Shown piece after piece: positions 8,273 through 16,284 of a stretch of 64,000 nucleotides of DNA. Position 1 is the first letter of the stretch. Each line of letters begins with the position of its first letter. Below the pieces are notes generated by a model. It was not told the origin of the DNA. It made no database searches and saw only the letters and a program-made list of their open reading frames with translations. The position numbers and the translations under genes are program-made. The stretch comes from Methylobacterium mesophilicum SR1.6/6 (GTDB lineage: Bacteria > Pseudomonadota > Alphaproteobacteria > Rhizobiales > Beijerinckiaceae). The stretch spans positions 6,281,447 to 6,345,446 of the forward strand of contig NZ_CP043538.1 of NCBI RefSeq assembly GCF_000364445.2. The letters run 5' to 3'.

Positions 8273-10708
8273 ATGGCCCGCATCCGCAGCGTCGAGGGCT
8301 GGGTGCCCGGCGGCACGCCCGGGCCGTGGCGCCTCGCCCTGACGCCGCCCGGCGCCTGCGCGAACCCCGGAGACCTCGACGGGGTGACCGACTGGATCCC
8401 CGCCACCGTTCCGGGGACCGCCGCGGCGGCGCTGCGCGCCGCCGGGCGCTGGAGCGAGACGGCGCCCGAGCCGATCCACGACCGCGACGTCTGGTATCGC
8501 GCACGCCTCGTCGGCTCCGGGAGGGTTCGCCTGCGCTTCGAGGGACTCGCGACGCTCGCGGAGATCTGGCTCGACGGCGTGCCGGTCCTGACGTCCCGCT
8601 CGATGTTCGAGCCGCAGGCCATCGAGGCCGACCTCGGCGGGGAAGCCGACCTCGCGATCTGCTTCCGATCGCTGCGCGCGGACCTCGACCGTCCGGCCCG
8701 GCGCGGGCGCTGGCGGCCATGGATGATCACGCCCGGCTCATTGCGCCACCAGCGCACCAGCCTCCTCGGCTTCATGCCGGGATGGTGCCCGGAGATCGAT
8801 CACGTCGGTCCCTTCGGTCCGGTGACCGTGGAGGCCGTGAAATCCGAACCCGCGGCGGCCGACCTGCGCGCGACCTTCGACGGGGAGACTGGCCGCCTCT
8901 TCGCGCGCCTTCACCTCGACAGCGGGACCACCTCGGCCGTGCTCGTCTGCGCCGGGCGCGAAGCGCCGCTGACCGCGATCGAGCCCGGCCTGTTCGCGGG
9001 CGAACTGGTGCTGCCCGGCATCGCGCCCTGGTGGCCGCACACCCACGGGACGCCGCATCTCCACCCCGCCGCGGCGCGCGTCGACGGCGCGCTGCTCGAT
9101 CTCGGTCGGGTGGGATTCCGGAGCCTGTCGCTGACCCGGCCGTTCGAGGAGGGCCTGTCGCTCGCGGTCAACGGGGTGCCGGTCTTCTGCCGCGGGGCCA
9201 ACTGGATGCCGCCGGACCTCGTCGGGCTCGGTGCCGAGGGAGACCGCACCCTGCTCACCCTCGCGCGCGAAGCCGGCATGAACATGCTGCGCGTGCCGGG
9301 CACGACGCTCTACCCGGCCACGGACTTCTACGACCTGTGCGACGAACTCGGCATCCTGGTCTGGCAGGATCTGATGCTGGCGAATTTCGACTATCCGCAC
9401 GGTGATCCGGACTTCGCCGGCCGGCTGGCCGGGGAGGTTACGGCCTTCCTCGACCGGACGCAGACGGCGCCGTCCCTCTGCGTGCTCTGCGGTGGCAGCG
9501 AGGTCTGGCAGCAGGCGGCCATGCTCGGCGCGCCGCGGTCCGTCTGGGCCGACGCCTTCTGCGCGACGGGCCTCGGCGCGCTCGCGGCGACGCTGCGCCC
9601 CGACCTCGTGGTGGTTCCCAACTCGCCGTCCGGGGGTGCCTTGCCGTTCCTGCCGCGCGAGGGCTGCACGCATTATTTCGGCGTCGGCGCCTATCGGCGC
9701 CCCCTCGAGGATGCCCGTCGGGCGCAGGTCGGCTTCGCCAGCGAGTGCCTCGCCTTCGCCAATCCGCCCGAGCCCGGAACCCCGGGGCCGGCGGGACCGG
9801 ATGATCCACGCTGGGCCGCAGGAATCCCCCGCGACCGGGGGGCCGACTGGGATTTCGAGACCGTGCGCGACCACTATGTCGGCGTGCTCTACGGCGTCGA
9901 TCCCGCCGCGCTGCGCGCGCACGATCCGGAGCGCTACCTCGAACTCGGGCGCGCCGCCGTGGCCGAGGTGATGGAGGCGACCTTCGCGGAGTGGCGCCGG
10001 CCGCAATCGCCGACGGCGGGTGGCCTCGTCCTGATGCTGCGCGACCTCGGGCCGGGAGCGGGCTGGGGCGTGATCGACTGGACGCAGCGGCCGAAATCCG
10101 GGTGGTACGCGCTGAAGCGGGCCTTCCGGCCGGTGCAGGTCGTGATCAGTGACGAGGGGCTCGACGGCCTGCATCTCCATGTCCTGAACGAGACCGACAC
10201 GGCGCGGGAGATGACGCTGGCGCTGAGCCTGTCCGATGCCGGCGGTCGGGTCGCGGCCCAGGCCGAGCGGGTCGTCGCGGTGGGGGCACGCTCCACCCTG
10301 ACGCTCTCCTCCGCCGAGCTGCTTGGCCGCTTCTTCGACGCCACCGACAGCTACCGGTTCGGACCGCGCGTCCACGATCTGGCGCAGGCCCGGCTGATCG
10401 GCGCGGACGGGACCATCCTCGCCGAGAGCTTCCACTTCCCGGGCGGTCGTTCGGTCGCGCGAGAGGACATCGGCCTGCGCGCCGAACCCGTGGCGACGGA
10501 TGCGGGCCCCGGGCTGCGCATCGCCGCGGATCGTCTCGCCCTCGGCGTGCAGATCCAGACCTCAGGGGCGCTTCCGGACGATAACTATTTCCATCTCGCG
10601 CCGGGGTCGGTGCGGACCATCGCCTTCCCGGGCTGCGCCCGGCTCCCGCGCGGCCAGGTTCGCGCGATCAACGGCAACGCGGTCGCGGAATTCGGCCATG
10701 ACGATTGA
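8273..10708 (+). CDS. Glycoside hydrolase family 2 protein (beta-mannosidase-like)
   Basis: An 811-residue protein with GH2 layout: an N-terminal jelly-roll sugar-binding domain (about 1-170, with WIPATVPGT and DRDVWYRARL), an Ig-like domain (about 180-275) and a TIM barrel with VNGVPVFCRGANWMPPD. Two glutamates fit the catalytic pair: E410 in CGGSEVWQQ (acid/base) and E491 in GFASECLAF (nucleophile). No signal peptide is visible, so the enzyme appears cytoplasmic. It starts 9 bp after the DUF1839 gene and overlaps the next gene by 11 bp, so it belongs to the same operon. Cleavage of beta-mannosides or related glycoconjugates is the family expectation. Its link to carrier-bound amino acids is unexplained. 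Confidence 0.85.
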   Translation: MARIRSVEGWVPGGTPGPWRLALTPPGACANPGDLDGVTDWIPATVPGTAAAALRAAGRWSETAPEPIHDRDVWYRARLVGSGRVRLRFEGLATLAEIWLDGVPVLTSRSMFEPQAIEADLGGEADLAICFRSLRADLDRPARRGRWRPWMITPGSLRHQRTSLLGFMPGWCPEIDHVGPFGPVTVEAVKSEPAAADLRATFDGETGRLFARLHLDSGTTSAVLVCAGREAPLTAIEPGLFAGELVLPGIAPWWPHTHGTPHLHPAAARVDGALLDLGRVGFRSLSLTRPFEEGLSLAVNGVPVFCRGANWMPPDLVGLGAEGDRTLLTLAREAGMNMLRVPGTTLYPATDFYDLCDELGILVWQDLMLANFDYPHGDPDFAGRLAGEVTAFLDRTQTAPSLCVLCGGSEVWQQAAMLGAPRSVWADAFCATGLGALAATLRPDLVVVPNSPSGGALPFLPREGCTHYFGVGAYRRPLEDARRAQVGFASECLAFANPPEPGTPGPAGPDDPRWAAGIPRDRGADWDFETVRDHYVGVLYGVDPAALRAHDPERYLELGRAAVAEVMEATFAEWRRPQSPTAGGLVLMLRDLGPGAGWGVIDWTQRPKSGWYALKRAFRPVQVVISDEGLDGLHLHVLNETDTAREMTLALSLSDAGGRVAAQAERVVAVGARSTLTLSSAELLGRFFDATDSYRFGPRVHDLAQARLIGADGTILAESFHFPGGRSVAREDIGLRAEPVATDAGPGLRIAADRLALGVQIQTSGALPDDNYFHLAPGSVRTIAFPGCARLPRGQVRAINGNAVAEFGHDD

Positions 10709-12488
10709 GGCTGGATCCGGGGGCGCGCGTTCCGCCAGGGCGGACGAGCCGTTTCCCGTGACCTTCGACGGCCTCTTCGGCTGGTTCCATCCGGCGGCGG
10801 GCCGGCGCGGCGTGGTCCTCTGCGGCGCCCACGGCTTCGAGCAGATGGCGGCCCACCGGCCCTGGCGCGCGCTGGCGGGAGACCTCGCGGCTGCCGGCTG
10901 CCCGACCCTGCGCTTCGACTATCCCGGTGAGGGCGACTCCGGTGATCCCGCAGAGTTGCGGGTCGCCGGCTGCGTTGCGGCGATCCATCAGGCCATCCGC
11001 TTCCTGCGCGAGATGGCCGGGGTCGCCGAGATCACCCTCGTCGGCCTGCGTCTTGGCGGGGCCTTCGCGGCCCTGGCGGCAGAGGCGGAGGCGGTGGACC
11101 GCCTCGTCCTGCTGGCGCCGGTCGCCAGCGGACGGGCATATCTGCGCGAGATGCGGCTGCGCGCCCAGACGATCGGACGCTTGCCGGACGGCTCGGTTCC
11201 GCCGCAGGAGCCGGACAGCCTCGACATCGGCGGGTTCCGCATGGGGGCGTCGTTCCTCGCCGACCTCGCGCACCTCGACCTCGCGCGGATCGAGCGGTCG
11301 CCGGCCCGTAGCATCCTGCTCCTCGCTCCGGAGGCCAAGGCCCTCGCCGCCCGTCTCGAAGCCCTCGGCTGTGCCGTCACCGCCGGGCCGTTTCCAGGCC
11401 TCGCCCAACTCGTCGGCGATCCGATCTTCGCGAGCGTGCCGGAGGCGGATTTCAGCCGCGTCACGGCCTTCGCCGCCGAGGCGATGGCGGTCTCTGCGCC
11501 GCTGCCGGCGGTCCTGCAGCCGGCCCACTTGGAGGGATCGGGATGGACGGAAAGGCCGATCCGATCCGTTCCAGGCCTCTTCGGGATCCAGTGCGAGCCG
11601 CGCGTGGCGGATCCCGCAGCCGCGACGGTGCTCTTCGTCTCGACGGGCATGACCGTGCGTTCCGGGTGGGGACGCCAGACGACGGATCTCGCCCGGCGCC
11701 TTGCGGCCGAAGGTGTCGCCTCGGCTCGCTTCGATCTCCGCGGCATCGGCGACAGCGCGGGGCGGCCGGACGACAGCAGACCCCTCTTCGCGCCGGACGG
11801 CTTCGCCGATGTCGTGGCGGCGATCGACCACGTGGCCGGCACGGGCGGCCCGATCGTATTGGTCGGCGGTTGCAGCGGTGCCTACGCGGCGTTCCAGGCT
11901 CTCTGCCGCGACCCGCGCATCGACGGGGCGCTCCTGATCAATCTCTACTGCTTCGACTGGGACCCGGATCAGGATCTCGACACCGTGATCCGGCAGACTT
12001 TCGGGAGCGTCCACACCTATGCGGGGCTTCTCGCGCAGGGTTCGACGTGGCGCCGCCTGCTCTCCGGGAAGATCCACGTCAGGGCGATCGCCGGAGCCCT
12101 GGCCCGACGGGGTGCGGCTGCGGCCCTACGGCGTGCACGCCGGGCGTGGCGTCCGGGTGTCCCCGGCGGCTCCGTGGCCCGGCGGATCGCCGGTCTCCGG
12201 CGCCGGGGCGCCCAGATTCGTCTGCTCTACAGTGCGGGAGATCCCGGCCTCATCGCCGCCCGCCGCCACCTGGGGCGCTTCCCCGGCCGGGCCGACCGGC
12301 GTCTCGGCGCCCCGGTCATGGTCATACCCGGCGTCGATCACAACCTCAGCTCGGTCCAGGCGCAGCTCGAACTCGGACGGGCGCTGCGTGAACTCCTGCG
12401 CGACGTGCAGAGGGTCCCGGCGGCGCGCTCGGAGGAGGCGCTTCCCGCTGTCCCGAGCACCGGCCTCGCCGCTCCGAGCTGGATGTGA
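10698..12488 (+). CDS. Tandem alpha/beta-hydrolase protein (two hydrolase domains)
   Basis: A 596-residue protein with two alpha/beta-hydrolase folds. The first (about 25-270) has an oxyanion-type GAHGFEQ and DYPGEGDSGD, but its nucleophile elbow reads GLRLG, placing R118 where Ser is expected. The second (about 305-560) has FDLRGIGDSAG and the elbow GGCSG, putting C392 at the nucleophile position, and ends with a VDHN histidine loop. The first domain therefore looks non-catalytic and the second Cys-dependent, somewhat like the hydrolases that accompany exosortase/EPS loci. The ATG at 10698 overlaps the GH2 stop by 11 bp. It could release or transfer the product of this operon, but its substrate is unknown. 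Confidence 0.8.
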   Translation: MTIEAGSGGARSARADEPFPVTFDGLFGWFHPAAGRRGVVLCGAHGFEQMAAHRPWRALAGDLAAAGCPTLRFDYPGEGDSGDPAELRVAGCVAAIHQAIRFLREMAGVAEITLVGLRLGGAFAALAAEAEAVDRLVLLAPVASGRAYLREMRLRAQTIGRLPDGSVPPQEPDSLDIGGFRMGASFLADLAHLDLARIERSPARSILLLAPEAKALAARLEALGCAVTAGPFPGLAQLVGDPIFASVPEADFSRVTAFAAEAMAVSAPLPAVLQPAHLEGSGWTERPIRSVPGLFGIQCEPRVADPAAATVLFVSTGMTVRSGWGRQTTDLARRLAAEGVASARFDLRGIGDSAGRPDDSRPLFAPDGFADVVAAIDHVAGTGGPIVLVGGCSGAYAAFQALCRDPRIDGALLINLYCFDWDPDQDLDTVIRQTFGSVHTYAGLLAQGSTWRRLLSGKIHVRAIAGALARRGAAAALRRARRAWRPGVPGGSVARRIAGLRRRGAQIRLLYSAGDPGLIAARRHLGRFPGRADRRLGAPVMVIPGVDHNLSSVQAQLELGRALRELLRDVQRVPAARSEEALPAVPSTGLAAPSWM

Positions 12489-12560
12489 GCAGCGTCGGCC
12501 GCCGGGTCAGCCGTCGCACCGGACCGCCGCGGCAGAGATCTCGGTGACAGTGCCGCGGCA

Positions 12561-12619
12561 CGTCACGATAGACTGTATTCAAATTACGTGAATCGAGTGC
12601 CGAAGTGCCTATCGTGACG
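12561..12619. repeat. 11-bp perfect inverted repeat with nested smaller one
   Basis: CGTCACGATAG (12561-12571) and CTATCGTGACG (12609-12619) are exact reverse complements around a 37-base spacer. Inside it ATTCA (12577-12581) faces TGAAT (12589-12593). It lies between the carrier operon and the next hydrolase gene. It could be an operator or a stem-loop 3' of the operon. No U-tract follows on either strand, so it is not called a terminator. Confidence 0.5.
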
Positions 12620-12674
12620 GTTTACCATCTGGTATCGTCCTCGCCGCCCACTTTTGACCGGGGATGCGCGGCTC

Positions 12675-13499
12675 ATGCTGAGCTATATATCCAGCAAGGT
12701 CCTCGGCGTGGCGCTGATGCTCCTGAACCTCCTCGCGCCTGCCGAGGTTCGCGTCCATAAGGACGTCTCCTACGCCGCCGGAGGTCAGCAACTGGCGGAC
12801 GTCTATCAGCCGAACACGGCCGGTCCCCATCCCGTCGTGGTTTTCCTCTACGGCGGTGGGTGGCGCTCCGGTTCCAAGAAGGCGGTCGCCTTCCTCGGCG
12901 CGGCCCTGGCGCGGCAGGGCATCGTCACGGTGATCCCGGAATACCGCCATTTCCCGAACGGGAGCCTGTCCGACATTCTGACCGACAACGCCGCCGCCGT
13001 TGCCTGGACAATCGCCCACGCCGAGACCTTCGGGGGCGATCCGAAGCGCGTCGTGGTGGCCGGACATTCCTCCGGCGCCTGGGCTGCCGCCATGCTGGGG
13101 CTCGATGGGACGTGGCTCGAGCACGCGGGCTCAAGCCCGGCAGCCTTGGCGGGCGTCATCGGGCTTTCGGGACCCTACACGGTGTCATCCCTGACCGAGA
13201 CCGTGGACGAGGAAGTCTTCGCCGGTAGCGATCCAACCCTGCAGCCGATCAATCATGCCGCGGGGCCGCACCCGGCCATGCTGCTGCTCACCGGCGCGAA
13301 CGATCAGGACGTCAGGCCATCCGGCACGATCGCACTCGCGGACCGGTTGAAGGCGGCCGGAAACGACCCGGAGATGCACATCTATCCGGGGCTCGGGCAC
13401 GGTGGAACACTGCTTTCGATCGGCCTCCCCTTCGCGCGCCGAGCGCCGGTCATCGCCGACATCAAGCATTTCGTCGAGGGCGTGCACGCCGCGCTGTGA
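12675..13499 (+). CDS. Alpha/beta hydrolase (BD-FAE/carboxylesterase-like)
   Basis: A 274-residue hydrolase. The oxyanion motif is FLYGGGWRSGS, the HGGG-type loop with Tyr in place of His. The nucleophile elbow is GHSSG, the acid is probably the Asp in TGANDQDVRP, and the catalytic His is in GLGHGG. It begins with a hydrophobic stretch (VLGVALMLLNLLAPAEV) that could be a signal or membrane anchor. The ATG at 12675 is preferred, with GGGGA upstream; a TTG at 12654 would add seven residues. Ester hydrolysis is expected and the substrate is unknown. It sits alone on this strand. Confidence 0.85.
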   Translation: MLSYISSKVLGVALMLLNLLAPAEVRVHKDVSYAAGGQQLADVYQPNTAGPHPVVVFLYGGGWRSGSKKAVAFLGAALARQGIVTVIPEYRHFPNGSLSDILTDNAAAVAWTIAHAETFGGDPKRVVVAGHSSGAWAAAMLGLDGTWLEHAGSSPAALAGVIGLSGPYTVSSLTETVDEEVFAGSDPTLQPINHAAGPHPAMLLLTGANDQDVRPSGTIALADRLKAAGNDPEMHIYPGLGHGGTLLSIGLPFARRAPVIADIKHFVEGVHAAL

Positions 13500-13580
13500 G
13501 CGCGGGCCAAGCCCTCGCTGCGGCAGCAGCTCAGGCCGGACCGCGATCTCGGACATCGTGGCGATGCTGAATCTCGCATA

Positions 13581-13607
13581 AGAAAAGCCGCCCGGTCGGG
13601 GCGGCTT
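13581..13607 (-). terminator. Intrinsic terminator of rpmG
   Basis: AAGCCGCCC and GGGCGGCTT form a 9-bp stem with a 5-base loop. Reading the minus strand, the stem is followed by TTTTCTTA. It lies 31 bp beyond the rpmG stop and faces the convergent hydrolase gene. Confidence 0.75.
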
Positions 13608-13638
13608 CGCAAGTCGTCAAGCTGTAACGTCCTGCTGA

Positions 13639-13806
13639 TTACTTGATCTTAGATTCTTTGAACTCGACGTGCTTGCGCGCCACCGGGTCGTACTTGCGCA
13701 TCGACAGCTTCTCGGTCTGCGTCCGGGAGTTCTTCTTGGTGACGTAGAAGTAGCCCGTGTCGGCGGTGGAGACGAGCTTGATCTTGACGGTGACGGCCTT
13801 GGCCAT
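13639..13806 (-). CDS. rpmG: 50S ribosomal protein L33
   Basis: A 55-residue protein, [18 protein letters not shown], with the L33 core [22 protein letters not shown] and a lysine-rich end. It is the Cys-free L33 type usual in alphaproteobacteria. The ATG at 13806 gives the standard family N-terminus; the longer open frame upstream is unconserved. It is the last gene of the minus-strand series beginning at rnr and has its own terminator. Confidence 0.97.
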   Translation of the reverse strand: MAKAVTVKIKLVSTADTGYFYVTKKNSRTQTEKLSMRKYDPVARKHVEFKESKIK

Positions 13807-13912
13807 GGCGCGGCGCTCCTGCAGGGTGCGGCATTCCGCGTGAGCGAAACGCAAATGGCCGGGAGGGCCCGGCCGAATACGGGCGGGTGAATGCCCGATC
13901 GGGCCCGGCAGG

Positions 13913-15100
13913 TCAAGAGCGGGCGCGCCCGCGCCCGGTCGCGGCGAGCCATCCGGCGAAGGCCAGAAAGAGCGCCAGCAACGCCAGGGCGAAGCCGTGC
14001 GGCGGCACGAGGTCGAGCCCGCCCCCGATCAGGGGCGGTCCCAGCATGAGGCCGACATTGTAGAGTACCACGAAGGCCGCGTTGGCACCGGCGAGGTCGT
14101 TCGGCGGCGTGCGGTCGCCGAGCATCGCCAGTCCGACGGTGTAGAGCGTGCCGGCGATCCCGCCCCAGACGAGGAGAAGCAGGCCGAATGCCGCCGGGCT
14201 GCCGGCCGCGAGCGGAATCAGAGCCGAGCCGGCCGCGCCCGCGAGGCCGGCGCCGAGCAGCACCGCGCCGCGGTCGAGCCGGTCGGCGAGCCAGCCGAAC
14301 GGGATCTGGAACAGCACGTTGCCGAGGGCGACCAAGCTGACGAGCCCGGCCGCCCCCTGGGCGTCGTAGCCGAGGCGCAGGCCATACAGGGGCAGGATCG
14401 CGAAGATTCCGGTCTCCACCGCCCCGTAGGCGAGGGCGGCCGCCAGCGCCCCGGGGGCGAGCCGTAGATAGCCGAGGAGGCCGCGGCCGGAGCCGGTTTC
14501 GATCGTCGGCGACAGCCCGCGGGCGACCACGATCGGCAGCCCCCCGGCCAGCATCAGCACAGCCCCCGTGGCGTAGGGCGCGGGCCCTTCGGTTCCGACG
14601 AGCGCCAGCAGCAGCGGGCCGACCGCGAAGCCCGCGGCCAGGACGGTGGCGTAGATGCCCATCACGAGGCCGCGTCGCTCCGGTGGTGCTGCGGCGTTGA
14701 TCCAGTACTCGGAGAGGACGAACAGCGCGCCGAGCGTCGTCGAGAACACGAAGCGCAGGGGGAACCACAGGGCGATCCCCGGCAGGAGCGGGAACAGCGC
14801 GAGGCTGACCGCCCCGACCGCGAGCGCGAGCCCGAGCAGCGGGGCGACGCCGATTCGCGCGGCGAGCCGCGGCACGAACGGGACGGTGCCGATACTGGCG
14901 AGGCCGGCCACCGCGGTGTTGAGCCCGATCAGGGTGCTCGACGCGCCGCGCCGCTCCAGCTCGATCGACAGGAGCGGGATCGACAGGCTCAACCCGATGC
15001 CGACGACGGTCACGCATGTGATGGCGGCCGAGATCGCCGCGACATCCTCCGACCTGATTCCCCGCCGCGCGTCCCGCCTCCGCTCCTCTGGACGGCTCAC
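13913..15100 (-). CDS. MFS transporter (YcaD-like)
   Basis: A 395-residue protein with twelve hydrophobic segments and no signal peptide. The loop between segments 2 and 3 has the MFS pattern in a degenerate form ([14 protein letters not shown]), and segment 5 contains [18 protein letters not shown]. Most similar by eye to the YcaD/YfkF group of putative drug or metabolite exporters. The GTG start at 15100 overlaps the stop of the NUDIX gene (GTGA), so the two are translationally coupled. The substrate is unknown. Confidence 0.88.
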   Translation of the reverse strand: MSRPEERRRDARRGIRSEDVAAISAAITCVTVVGIGLSLSIPLLSIELERRGASSTLIGLNTAVAGLASIGTVPFVPRLAARIGVAPLLGLALAVGAVSLALFPLLPGIALWFPLRFVFSTTLGALFVLSEYWINAAAPPERRGLVMGIYATVLAAGFAVGPLLLALVGTEGPAPYATGAVLMLAGGLPIVVARGLSPTIETGSGRGLLGYLRLAPGALAAALAYGAVETGIFAILPLYGLRLGYDAQGAAGLVSLVALGNVLFQIPFGWLADRLDRGAVLLGAGLAGAAGSALIPLAAGSPAAFGLLLLVWGGIAGTLYTVGLAMLGDRTPPNDLAGANAAFVVLYNVGLMLGPPLIGGGLDLVPPHGFALALLALFLAFAGWLAATGRGRARS

Positions 15101-15840
15101 AAGGCCACCCGCTCGCGGCGGCCGTAGCGTTCGTAGTGGAAGGGGATCATCCGGTGCGGCGCGAAATCGGCGGCGATCTGCGCCTCAAGGTCGTCCAAGA
15201 TGGCGCGCGTTATGTACGGCAGGTCGAGCTTGCGCGCCGCGTCGAGCCGGACCCAGGCGAGTTCGGTGAACTCGGCGTCGGCCTGCACCCGGCCCGGTTC
15301 CTCGGCCGCCACCATGCGGTGGTCGACCGCGAAGAAGCGCGTGTCGAACCGGCGCACGCGCTTCGGCGGCGTGATCGCCCGGGCGACGAGGTGAAGCGCT
15401 TCCAGGTCCGGCAGCACGCCGTGCCGGGTGAAGCCCTCCCAGCCCGCGGGCGCGTCCTCGGGAGCGCCGTGCTCGGTCGTGCCGAGCAGCAGGCCGGTCT
15501 CCTCGTAGGTTTCGCGGATGGCCGCCAGGGCGAGGGCGCGCCCGAGATGGTGCGGGGGCCGGGACACCAGCCGGGTCAGCGCCGCCTCAGCGTAATCGGG
15601 CAGGGCGCCGGCCACCGGCATGTGGCGGTCACCGAGCTCGATCCGGCCGCCCGGGAAGACGAACTTGCCCGGCATGAAAGCGAGGTTCGGATTGCGCCGG
15701 CCCATCAAGACCTTCGGGCCGCCCCGCCCGCGCCGGTCGATCACGATCATGGTGGCGGCGTCCCGGGGGCGCAGGCGCGCCGCTGCGGCCCTGCGCTCAG
15801 GAGTTGTGGTGATCTGCGGCTCCTGCTGCGGCTCCGGCAA
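15097..15840 (-). CDS. NUDIX hydrolase
   Basis: A 247-residue NUDIX protein. The NUDIX box ends RETYEETGLLLG, preceded by FPGGRIELGD with an insertion of about 40 residues between the Gly region and the RE..EE helix. C-terminal residues (LAWVRLDAARKLDLPYITRAILDDL) match COG0494-type enzymes acting on nucleoside-diphosphate derivatives or CoA esters. TTG at 15840 is chosen because AAGGAG lies 7 bases upstream. This makes the gene overlap the upstream DUF983 gene by 44 bp in another frame. Confidence 0.88.
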   Translation of the reverse strand: MPEPQQEPQITTTPERRAAAARLRPRDAATMIVIDRRGRGGPKVLMGRRNPNLAFMPGKFVFPGGRIELGDRHMPVAGALPDYAEAALTRLVSRPPHHLGRALALAAIRETYEETGLLLGTTEHGAPEDAPAGWEGFTRHGVLPDLEALHLVARAITPPKRVRRFDTRFFAVDHRMVAAEEPGRVQADAEFTELAWVRLDAARKLDLPYITRAILDDLEAQIAADFAPHRMIPFHYERYGRRERVAL

Positions 15841-16261
15841 GGCGGGTCTCCTTCGTCCCCGGGGCGGGGCGGCTCCGCGGTAACGTGGCGAAGCCGTGCA
15901 TGCCAAGGGCGTATTGCAACCCGACGACGGCGCCCTTGACCGGCTGAAGCAGGACGAGCGCGAACAGGAGCGTGAAGACCGGCCAGACGCCCATCTCCAC
16001 CCAGAGCGGCACCTCGTAGGCGCTCTCCGTCTCCAGGATCAGGTAGCCGACGATGTGGGCCACGATGAAGATCACCACGTAGGGTGGCAGGTCATCGGCC
16101 CGATGGTGATGCAGCTCCAGGCCGCAGACATCGCATTCCGGCCGCACCTTGAGGAACCGGCCGAAGATCCGGCCCTGGCCGCAATGCGGGCAGCGACCGA
16201 TGAAGCCGCGGGCCATGGCGGGGATCAGGCGGGTGCGCTGGGGAATCGCGTCGGCGGCCAT
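15797..16261 (-). CDS. DUF983 family membrane protein
   Basis: A 154-residue protein. A zinc-ribbon-like pair of CxxC motifs (CPHCGQGRIF and CDVCGLEL) precedes two hydrophobic segments (YVVIFIVAHIVGYLIL and VWPVFTLLFALVLLQPV). This is the DUF983 pattern, a family of unknown function usually placed beside rnr and a NUDIX gene in alphaproteobacteria, as here. It begins 23 bp after rnr and overlaps the NUDIX gene, so it is part of that operon. Confidence 0.9.
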   Translation of the reverse strand: MAADAIPQRTRLIPAMARGFIGRCPHCGQGRIFGRFLKVRPECDVCGLELHHHRADDLPPYVVIFIVAHIVGYLILETESAYEVPLWVEMGVWPVFTLLFALVLLQPVKGAVVGLQYALGMHGFATLPRSRPAPGTKETRLAGAAAGAADHHNS

Positions 16262-16284
16262 GTCCAGGCTCTACACCGCCCGGA

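Noticed and set aside
13500..13638. Possible small gene 3' of the 12675 hydrolase
   Set aside because: Only a terminator hairpin for rpmG is convincing in this gap.
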